Assembly: GCA_016303095.1 (NCBI GenBank)
Contig: JAEDMH010000070.1
Span: 1-11,872 of the forward strand
Origin: Lentisphaeria bacterium
GTDB lineage: Bacteria; Verrucomicrobiota; Lentisphaeria; Oligosphaerales; Oligosphaeraceae
Reading direction: 5' to 3'
DNA length: 11,872 nt
The position numbers and the translations under genes are program-made. Under the pieces are notes generated by a model. That model was given only the letters and a program-made list of their open reading frames with translations. It was not told the DNA's origin and did not search any database. Shown piece by piece: positions 6,502-11,872 of this stretch. Within the stretch, counting starts at the first letter, position 1, and each line of letters opens with the position of its first letter.

Positions 6502-7345
6502 AGATTTCCAGCAGAAGAGAGTGGCGGAGGCGTCCGTCGATCATGTGTACCTGGCCCACCCCGGCCCGGACGGCGTCCCGTGCGCTGCGCACCTTGGGAA
6601 TCATGCCTCCGGAGATGACCCCGGAGGAGATCAGCTCCTCCACCTCGTCGCAGTGGATGGAGGAGATCAGGCTGGCGGGATCCTGGGGATCCCGGAGGAC
6701 TCCGGGGACATCGGAGAGGAAGACCAGCTTTCGCACCTTGAGTTCGGCGGCGATTTCACAAGCCGCCATATCCGCGTTGATGTTGAAGACGCCGCCATTT
6801 TGGTCGCTGGCCAGGGGAGTCACCACCGGGAGCTGGCGACGGGAGAGGATCCATTGGATTTGCGGCGTATCCACATTCACCACCTTGCCCACATAGCCCA
6901 GATCCATCTCCTCTCCCGTTTCCGGGTTTCGGGTGCCGATCTTCTGGCAGCGCAGGATGTTTTTTCCGGAGACGGGGCAGGCCTCCACGTGGAGCTCCTC
7001 ATTCAGGAAGCGCACCAGCTCCCGGTTCACCACCTGATGAAGCACCCGGTCCACCACTCGGATGGTGTCCCCATCCGTATAGCGCAGGCCGTTGATGAAG
7101 CGGGGCTGCACCCCCGCCTTCGCCAACTCCCCGTTGATGGCCTTGCCTCCCCCATGGACCACAATGGGCTTCAGGCCCGCCACGGAAAGAAAGGCCACGT
7201 CCCGCAGGACATCCCGCACCCGCCCCATGTCCTCCATGGCGCTGCCGCCAAATTTCACCAGCAGGGTGCTACCGTAAAATTCCTGAAAATAGGGCAGTGC
7301 CTCGATGAGCACGTCTGCCTTGCTTTGTTCCTGGGAGATGTCCAT
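6464..7345 (-). CDS. argB: Acetylglutamate kinase (arginine biosynthesis)
   Basis: A 293-residue N-acetyl-L-glutamate kinase, the second step of arginine biosynthesis, phosphorylating N-acetylglutamate with ATP in the cytoplasm. Motifs are KFGGSAM (31-37, catalytic lysine K31), HGGGKAIN (64-71), substrate loop RFINGLRYTD (82-91), FNINADMAA (187-195, D192) and SGGMIPK (245-251, K251). The N-terminal extension with EALPYFQEFYGS (15-26) resembles the N-helix of arginine-inhibited hexameric enzymes, so feedback control by arginine is likely (inference). No other arg genes are in the window. It lies 34 bases after the ClC gene, probably co-transcribed, an unusual partner. The whole 34-base spacer is pyrimidine and lacks a Shine-Dalgarno. 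The C-terminus (GVGTQILP) is normal, and its coding 3' end overlaps the DUF2851 gene by 38 bases. Confidence 0.96.
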   Translation of the reverse strand: MDISQEQSKADVLIEALPYFQEFYGSTLLVKFGGSAMEDMGRVRDVLRDVAFLSVAGLKPIVVHGGGKAINGELAKAGVQPRFINGLRYTDGDTIRVVDRVLHQVVNRELVRFLNEELHVEACPVSGKNILRCQKIGTRNPETGEEMDLGYVGKVVNVDTPQIQWILSRRQLPVVTPLASDQNGGVFNINADMAACEIAAELKVRKLVFLSDVPGVLRDPQDPASLISSIHCDEVEELISSGVISGGMIPKVRSARDAVRAGVGQVHMIDGRLRHSLLLEIFTRQGVGTQILP

Positions 7346-7379
7346 GAAAAAGAGAGGGAGGGAAGAGAGGGAGGAGAAA
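7346..7379 (-). promoter_or_regulatory. Pure pyrimidine spacer before argB
   Basis: On the minus strand every one of the 34 bases between the clc stop codon and the argB ATG is C or T, including CTCCTCCC. There is no Shine-Dalgarno. On the complementary strand the same bases look like a row of GGAGG sites, but no gene starts there. Initiation may be by termination-reinitiation after clc or through pyrimidine recognition. Confidence 0.5.
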
Positions 7380-9170
7380 TCAGAAAAGTTCCTGGTGGGT
7401 CAGGAGGCTCCGGTGGCTTTCCAGCAGATGGCCTCGGGTGAGGATTCCCAGGAAACGTCCGTTTTGGGAGATGGGAATGAAATCGGCCCCTTTGACATCG
7501 AAGACCCGGGTGGCTTCCGCCAGGGTGGTCTCCGCCGGGAGGCAGACAGGAGCGCTTCCCATGAAGTCATCCGCCACCAGGATGTCGTACAGTTTGGTAT
7601 CCAGGAGATAGGGGCGCAGGTTCCGCTCCCGAATCACCCCCACCAGACATCCCTCCTCGTCCAGCACCGGGAAGATTTCCTGGGGGCTGTGCATGAGAAT
7701 CTTCAGCAGGGTGCGGAAGGTATCCTGGGGAGCCAGAGAATAGAGCCCCCGGTCCGCCAATTCCCCCACGGCAGTGTCCTGCTGGTCGTCCATGCTCTCG
7801 CTGACCAAGACTTCCCGGCTGGTGCGCATCACGGCGGCGGAGGCGAAGTAGATGTTGCCTCGGGAAAGACAACGGCTCACAAAGGTGGAAAGCGCCACCA
7901 CCACCATCAAAGGGACAAAAAGCTGATATCCCCCCAGGAGTTCGGCAATGAGGAAAAGGCCGGTCAAAGGAGCGTGCATCACCCCGGCCAGGGTTCCCGC
8001 CATCCCCGCCGCCATGCAGTTCACCAAGGGGAATCCGGTGATGTTCAGGAGCTGCAGAAGCTGGGCGAAGAGGAAGCCCACGTAGGCCCCGGTCACCAGG
8101 GAGGGAGCGAACATGCCGCCGTCTCCTCCAGACTGGATGGAGAGGATGGAGGCCACGGGCTTCAAGAAGACGCACAGGGCGAAGGCGGCCAGCAGCCCCC
8201 ACCCCGTCCCCTGGGGCATGGGCATCAATCCCGCAGGCAGGCCCCCGTGGCCACGGTGCATCAGCTCCAGCACCGTGTCCAGCCCGGAGCCTCCGAGAAT
8301 GGGCAGGAACAGGAAGATCAGATAGAGGGCCGCGCCTCCCAGGGACATCAGGAGCCAGGGGTGCCGAATTTTCTGGCGCAGGCGCAGCATCAGGCAATTC
8401 AGGCGGATGATGGCCACGGAGAGGAGTCCGCAGAAGAGTCCCGTCAGGAGATAGAGCCAGAGATTTTCCAATTTCCAGCTGTAGGCGATTTCCGGAAAGC
8501 CCACCTGGACTCCGCAGAGTTGGCTGACGATGGCACCGGAGGCGGCGGCGATGAGGAGAGGGATGAGGGTGACGCCGGAGGAGCCGGGAAGGAGCACCTC
8601 GCAGGCGAAGAGGGTGCCCGCCAGAGGGGCGCTGAAGACCCCGGCGATGGCGGCGGCGGCGCCGGCGCACAAGAGAAGAATCCGGGTTTCCCGAGGCAGC
8701 CCCAGCTTTCGGCCCAGATTGTCCCCGATGGCCGCCCCGGTGAGGGCGCTGGGGGCCTCCATGCCGGCGGAAATGCCCAGGCCCACCGAGACTCCGCTGG
8801 TGAGGATGTGGCTATAGGCATGGTATTCCCGCATGCCCCGATCCGGATGACGGGCCTCCCGAATGGCCACCCAGAGATTGGTCTCCATGGGATGGCGGCG
8901 CCAGAAGAGGCTTCCCAGCAGGACGCAGAAGAAGATGCCCAAGGAGGGCAAGGCGGGAGCCACCCAGAATCCCGCTCCTCCCCACTGCTCCACCAGCCCA
9001 TGGCTATGCTCCCGAACCCATTCCGCCAAAAGGTGCATGCCGCTGCTGGCCAGGCCGGAGAGACTTCCCGCCAACACGCAGAGGGTCAGCACCAGCATCC
9101 GCTTCTGGCGGGCGCGCTTCCAGGGAGTTCCCCAGGACATGCCTGCGAATATTTTCGTGAGATTCAACAT
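7380..9170 (-). CDS. ClC-family chloride channel/transporter with C-terminal CBS pair
   Basis: A 596-residue membrane protein: a ClC core (about 20-445) and two CBS domains (about 468-525 and 534-590), cytoplasmic modules that often bind adenine nucleotides. Core motifs are SAGMEAPSALTGAAIG (134-149), APLAGTLFACEVLL (181-194), GGDGGMFAP (348-356), HAPLTGLFLIAE (399-410) and NIYFASA (439-445). Aligned by motif to E. coli ClC-ec1, the gating glutamate E148 is kept (E138) and Y445 is kept (Y441). The internal proton glutamate E203 is valine (V192), as in eukaryotic ClC channels, and the GSGIP selectivity loop is replaced by RRHPMETN (91-98). This favours passive chloride conductance over H+ exchange (inference). 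The ATG at 9170 is preferred; an ATG at 9272 would overlap the divergent ddl start and erase the promoter space. No Shine-Dalgarno is visible. The gene precedes argB. Confidence 0.92.
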   Translation of the reverse strand: MLNLTKIFAGMSWGTPWKRARQKRMLVLTLCVLAGSLSGLASSGMHLLAEWVREHSHGLVEQWGGAGFWVAPALPSLGIFFCVLLGSLFWRRHPMETNLWVAIREARHPDRGMREYHAYSHILTSGVSVGLGISAGMEAPSALTGAAIGDNLGRKLGLPRETRILLLCAGAAAAIAGVFSAPLAGTLFACEVLLPGSSGVTLIPLLIAAASGAIVSQLCGVQVGFPEIAYSWKLENLWLYLLTGLFCGLLSVAIIRLNCLMLRLRQKIRHPWLLMSLGGAALYLIFLFLPILGGSGLDTVLELMHRGHGGLPAGLMPMPQGTGWGLLAAFALCVFLKPVASILSIQSGGDGGMFAPSLVTGAYVGFLFAQLLQLLNITGFPLVNCMAAGMAGTLAGVMHAPLTGLFLIAELLGGYQLFVPLMVVVALSTFVSRCLSRGNIYFASAAVMRTSREVLVSESMDDQQDTAVGELADRGLYSLAPQDTFRTLLKILMHSPQEIFPVLDEEGCLVGVIRERNLRPYLLDTKLYDILVADDFMGSAPVCLPAETTLAEATRVFDVKGADFIPISQNGRFLGILTRGHLLESHRSLLTHQELF

Positions 9171-9190
9171 GACGGCTAGGAGGGGAGAAC

Positions 9191-9217
9191 TTTTCCGGGA
9201 GGTATATTTAACATAAT
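9191..9217. promoter_or_regulatory. AT-rich island, likely divergent clc/ddl promoter region
   Basis: The 100-base gap between the clc and ddl starts contains an AT-rich core, TATATTTAACATAAT (9203-9217), which stands out strongly from the GC-rich surroundings. CATAAT could be a -10 element for ddl, and TATGTTAAATATA on the other strand could serve clc. I cannot assign convincing -35 elements, so this is a location call rather than a mapped promoter. Confidence 0.4.
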
Positions 9218-9270
9218 TCGACTTCCTCCCTCCCTGATTCCCCCCGGCCTTCTTCTTCCCAAATTCCCCC

Positions 9271-10407
9271 ATGGCCTCCCTTTCCCAGCGCCCTGCCGTC
9301 CTCCTCCTCTGCGGAGGAAAATCCGCTGAACACCAAATCTCCCTCCTCTCCTGCCATTCCGTCTATCAGGCCCTGGATCGGGAAAGGTTTTCTCCTGTGG
9401 TGGCGGGCATGGACAGGGAAGGGGTCTGGCATTTCTACGGAGACCAGGAGTTCCTGGAGCACCCGGAGGATCCCCGCCAGGTGAAGCTGCGGGAGGATGC
9501 CCCTGTCTGCTTCCCCATGAGCACCCCGGAAGGAGCCGCCTTGGTCTTCCCGGGAAGCCGGCGCAAACCCGTCCCCTTCGCCCTGGCCTTCCCCGTGCTC
9601 CATGGCACCTACGGAGAGGACGGATCCATCCAGGGAATGCTGGACATGCTGGACGTGCCCTACGTGGGATGCGACGTACGCGCCAGCGCCAACTGCATGG
9701 ACAAGGAACGCACCAAGGTGCTGGCCTCCTCTCTCCTGAATATTCCCGTGGCTCCCTTCTACGCCTTCAACGCAGGAGAGGAAATTCCCCAGGAACAGCT
9801 CCTCCAGGATCTGGGACTCCCCTTGTTCGTCAAACCCGCCTGCACCGGCTCCTCCGTGGGCATTGTGCGGGTGACCAAGGCGAAAGATCTGGGCAAAGCC
9901 CTGGAGGAAGCCTTCCTGTATGACGACAAAATCCTGGTGGAGGCGGCGGTGCAGAATGCCCGGGAGATCGAGTGCGCTGTGCTGGAGATGCCGGACGGCT
10001 CTATCCTGGTGGCGGATCCTGGCGAGGTGATTCCCCGCACGGGATTCTACGACTACCAGGCCAAATATCTGGACGATCAGGGAGCCAGATTGCAGGTGCC
10101 CGCCAAGCTCACCAAGGAGGAGCGGGAGTTCGTCCAGGAAGCCGCAGGCATGGTCTTTGCCGCCCTGGAATGCCACGGCATGGCCCGGGTGGATTTCTTC
10201 CTGCGGAAAGACCGACGGAAAAAGCCCCAGGATCCCCTCATCCTCAACGAGATCAACACCATCCCAGGATTCACCTCCATCTCCCTCTATCCCAAGATGA
10301 TGGAAAACATTGGCATGGATTACGCCACCCTGATTTCCACCCTGCTGGAAACCGCCCAGGCACGCTTCCTCCGAAAAAAGCAACTCCGACGCAGCCCCGA
10401 GGCATAA
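9271..10407 (+). CDS. ddl: D-alanine--D-alanine ligase
   Basis: A 378-residue ATP-grasp enzyme joining two D-alanines for the peptidoglycan precursor, resembling E. coli DdlA in length and sequence. Motifs in order are GGKSAEH (15-21, with the D-Ala-binding E20), FPVLHGTYGEDGS (108-119), GCDVRASANCMDK (133-145), LPLFVKPACTGSSVG (183-197), AREIECAVL (230-238), FYDYQAKYLDD (259-269) and LNEINTIPGFTSISLYP (325-341). Y266 in the omega loop corresponds to Y216 of DdlB, the residue associated with D-Ala-D-Ala rather than D-Ala-D-lactate ligation, so vancomycin-type depsipeptide formation is not expected. The start gives a normal N-terminus just before the first strand. The leader is C/T-rich (TTCCTCCCTCCC) without a Shine-Dalgarno. 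The short C-terminal tail is basic. It is first in a plus-strand series with the TRL lipoprotein and TIM-barrel genes. Confidence 0.96.
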   Translation: MASLSQRPAVLLLCGGKSAEHQISLLSCHSVYQALDRERFSPVVAGMDREGVWHFYGDQEFLEHPEDPRQVKLREDAPVCFPMSTPEGAALVFPGSRRKPVPFALAFPVLHGTYGEDGSIQGMLDMLDVPYVGCDVRASANCMDKERTKVLASSLLNIPVAPFYAFNAGEEIPQEQLLQDLGLPLFVKPACTGSSVGIVRVTKAKDLGKALEEAFLYDDKILVEAAVQNAREIECAVLEMPDGSILVADPGEVIPRTGFYDYQAKYLDDQGARLQVPAKLTKEEREFVQEAAGMVFAALECHGMARVDFFLRKDRRKKPQDPLILNEINTIPGFTSISLYPKMMENIGMDYATLISTLLETAQARFLRKKQLRRSPEA

Positions 10408-10423
10408 CCCCCTCCTCTCCCCC

Positions 10424-10432
10424 AAAAAAGGA
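10424..10432 (+). promoter_or_regulatory. Shine-Dalgarno-like site for the TRL lipoprotein gene
   Basis: AAAAAAGGA ends ten bases before the ATG at 10443. It is a purine-rich island in an otherwise C/T-rich spacer after ddl, and it supports this start. Confidence 0.5.
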
Positions 10433-10442
10433 ATCCTCTTCC

Positions 10443-10772
10443 ATGAAAAAATCCCTTCTCTCTCTCCTGGTCCTCCTCTCCTTGACTCTGGCCCTCTTCT
10501 CCACCTCCTGCGCCACCTCCCAGCCCATGGGGCTCCTCTATACGGATCTCCGCATTCCCCTGGCCACTGGAAACGCCGCAGAGGCCACCGCCTCCCCCAA
10601 GGTGGGCGTGGCGGTCTCCAAGTCCATCCTGGGCCTGGTGGCCACCGGGGATTCCTCCATCACCGCCGCCTGCGCCAATGGCGGCATCCGGAAGATTCAC
10701 CACGTGGACTGGGAAGCCAACTCCATCCTGGGAGTGATCTCCACCTACCGCTGCGTGGTCTGGGGAGAATAA
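10443..10772 (+). CDS. TRL-like family lipoprotein
   Basis: A 109-residue protein with a Sec signal: a KK pair, a leucine-rich hydrophobic core and a cysteine at 23 (ALFSTSC), consistent with a lipoprotein anchored after signal peptidase II cleavage. The lipobox is imperfect, with Ser at -3. The mature part carries the TRL-like family pattern: GLLYTDLRIPLA (30-41), a segment with KVGVAVSKSILGLVATGDSSI, then CANGGIRKIHHVDWEANSILGVISTYRCVVWGE to the end. The family is named for a tRNA-associated locus; no tRNA is visible here, and its function is unknown. Related proteins contain glycine-rich 'ILGLVATGD' repeats thought to be surface or periplasmic. The gene sits 35 bases after ddl and 45 before the TIM-barrel gene, so it is probably co-transcribed. 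An outer- or inner-membrane envelope role fits the neighbourhood but is not shown. Confidence 0.85.
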   Translation: MKKSLLSLLVLLSLTLALFSTSCATSQPMGLLYTDLRIPLATGNAAEATASPKVGVAVSKSILGLVATGDSSITAACANGGIRKIHHVDWEANSILGVISTYRCVVWGE

Positions 10773-10817
10773 GCCTCGCCCCTTCTTTCCCTTGAAATCC
10801 TCAGAGTTCTCTTTGGT

Positions 10818-11744
10818 ATGCCCGCCCCCCTCGCCTTCAACTACCCCTGGACAAAACTGCCGGATTCCCTCTTTCCCCGGATCCTCCGGGAATATCTGGA
10901 CTGGGGGGTGGACACCTTCGTCTTCACCGACGACCTTGTCCGCCAGTGCCTCCAGGACGAGGGACGGATTGGTTTTCTGAAGGGGCTCTGCCAACGCTTT
11001 GGCATCCGCTTTGTCGCCATGCACTCCCCCTTCGGCCGGAACGATGACCTCAACATCCCCGTTGCCCAGGAGGAACGGGAGCAAATGTGGCAGACCCATC
11101 GTCGCGCCATGGAGATTGCCGCCGACTTTGGGAGCCGGACCTACACCATGCACGTGGGCGCCTATCACTATGTCATAGAGCACACGCCCCGGGAGATATT
11201 GCGTCCCTTGGCTCACCAAAGTCTGGAGGTCCTCCTGCCTACGGCGGAGAAGCTGGGGTTGGTCATCGCCGTGGAGAACAGCTTCGAACCCAGCAACTCC
11301 GCCCACGAGGTGTTGTCCCTTATCACCCCCTTTCTGGGAAATCCCGCCATCGGGGTATGCTATGACACGGGACACGCACACATCCAGGCCCCCTATCCCT
11401 GGAAGAAAAGGGAAAATTATCCTGAGGGACACCTGCAGCACACCTGGTGGGAAGGCTTCCAGGAAGAGCCGGACGCCCTCGCCCTCCTCCAACCCCATGT
11501 GGTCACCTGCCACATCCACGACAACACCGGCTACGCCGACCTCCATGCCATGCCTTTCGATGGCACCATCCCCTGGGATACCCTCATGCCCGCCTTGCGC
11601 GCCTGCCCCAGAATGCTGGAGTTCCAAACGGAACAGTGCTTCGACGAGGGCACCAATTGGGCCGGAAAACTCCTGGCGCCTCCCGGAGGATACTCCATTC
11701 GCCGACAGGTGGAAACCTTCCGAAAACTGGGATTTCCCGCTTGA
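10818..11744 (+). CDS. Sugar phosphate isomerase/epimerase-like TIM-barrel protein
   Basis: A 308-residue protein of the xylose-isomerase-like TIM-barrel superfamily (AP endonuclease 2 family fold), which includes sugar epimerases, hydroxypyruvate and inosose enzymes and endonuclease IV. Likely divalent-metal ligands sit at the barrel's strand ends: H69 (VAMHSPF), H112/H117 (TMHVGAYH), E153 (AVENSFEP), D183 and H186 (CYDTGHAH), H232/H234 (CHIHDN) and E268 (LEFQTE). FDGTIPW (247-253) also matches the G-x-I-x-W segment common in these isomerases. The set appears complete, so an active enzyme is expected, but the substrate cannot be told from sequence. Endonuclease IV itself is unlikely because its DNA-binding motifs are not apparent. 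The start gives a short N-terminus before the first strand; no clear Shine-Dalgarno precedes it. It is the last gene before the right-hand repeat cluster. A C9 run lies just after the stop. Confidence 0.82.
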   Translation: MPAPLAFNYPWTKLPDSLFPRILREYLDWGVDTFVFTDDLVRQCLQDEGRIGFLKGLCQRFGIRFVAMHSPFGRNDDLNIPVAQEEREQMWQTHRRAMEIAADFGSRTYTMHVGAYHYVIEHTPREILRPLAHQSLEVLLPTAEKLGLVIAVENSFEPSNSAHEVLSLITPFLGNPAIGVCYDTGHAHIQAPYPWKKRENYPEGHLQHTWWEGFQEEPDALALLQPHVVTCHIHDNTGYADLHAMPFDGTIPWDTLMPALRACPRMLEFQTEQCFDEGTNWAGKLLAPPGGYSIRRQVETFRKLGFPA

Positions 11745-11756
11745 CGCCCCCCCCCA

Positions 11757-11872
11757 GGAAACACGGGGCGCACGGAGGGGAAACAGGTCAGCCAGGTCAG
11801 GCCCCGCAAGCCGGGCACACAGAGGGCACGGAGATAAGACACGGAGAGCACGGAAACGCCGCTGCGCGGCGC
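11757..11872. repeat. CACGGAG-type repeat cluster with GC hairpins (right end)
   Basis: This belongs to the same family as the cluster at the start of the window, in the same orientation: CACGGAGGGG, ACACAGAGGGCACGGAG, ACACGGAGAGCACGGAA and the piece at 11800-11823 that matches 98-121 at 22 of 24 bases. It also holds a tandem pair CAGGTCAGC/CAGGTCAGG (11784-11801) and a terminal palindrome GCCGC-TGC-GCGGC (11858-11870). CGCCCC (11745-11750) and GGGGCG (11765-11770) could pair as a hairpin after the last gene. The cluster runs past the window edge. Confidence 0.7.

Noticed and set aside
9171..9272. Extended clc N-terminus starting at 9272
   Set aside because: It would consume the whole divergent promoter region, overlap the ddl start, and add a basic, non-homologous leader.
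11747..11755. C9 run, and C8 runs at 1069-1076, 3483-3490 (minus strand) and 5071-5078, as phase-variation tracts
   Set aside because: All are non-coding and the genes nearby are housekeeping types. The runs fit the general C/T richness of intergenic DNA here. Read-level length heterogeneity would be needed to reopen this.
11757..11872. CRISPR array in the terminal repeats
   Set aside because: Repeat words are only 7-10 bases, spaced irregularly, with no unique spacers of constant length and no cas genes.

Overview
The window is GC-rich, densely coding bacterial chromosome. It holds nine protein genes, no RNA genes, no transposase and no CRISPR array. The gene set points to a Gram-negative-type bacterium: a periplasmic HtrA protease with a signal peptide, a lipoprotein, D-Ala-D-Ala ligase for peptidoglycan, and a DUF2851 protein. 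DUF2851 and TRL-like lipoproteins, together with intergenic arrays of CACGGAG repeats, make me think of the PVC superphylum (Lentisphaerae/Verrucomicrobia-like). This is a recollection-based inference, and nothing here proves the taxon.

Layout. Positions 1-497 are non-coding: a purine-rich CACGGAG repeat cluster with small GC hairpins, a triple 9-bp tandem repeat containing CTAG, and the upstream region of a Fur/PerR-family regulator (498-968, +). After a 334-base non-coding stretch with an imperfect tandem element and a strong hairpin comes a MATE-family efflux transporter (1303-2736, +). It converges on a three-gene minus-strand unit read as HtrA protease (3507-4886), then diacylglycerol kinase DgkA (3088-3468), then a YkgJ-type cysteine-cluster protein (2744-3091). 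Divergent from htrA is a DUF2851 gene (5089-6501, +), whose 3' end overlaps the 3' end of argB (6464-7345, -). argB follows a ClC chloride channel/transporter gene with two CBS domains (7380-9170, -). Divergent from clc is a plus-strand unit: ddl (9271-10407), a TRL-like lipoprotein (10443-10772) and a xylose-isomerase-like TIM barrel (10818-11744). The window ends in a second cluster of the same CACGGAG/hairpin repeat family seen at its start, in the same orientation.

How the genes fit. Most are housekeeping or envelope functions: periplasmic protein quality control, lipid recycling, peptidoglycan precursor synthesis, ion and drug transport, and arginine biosynthesis. The regulator carries the full PerR-type metal ligand set. 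I see no defence, toxin, prophage or biosynthetic cluster. The most unusual signals are not genes. They are the repeat family that brackets the block, the tandem element in front of the MATE gene, and the near-absence of Shine-Dalgarno sequences: several genes have long pyrimidine tracts directly before the start codon, many containing CCTCC, which resembles the 16S rRNA tail itself rather than its complement.
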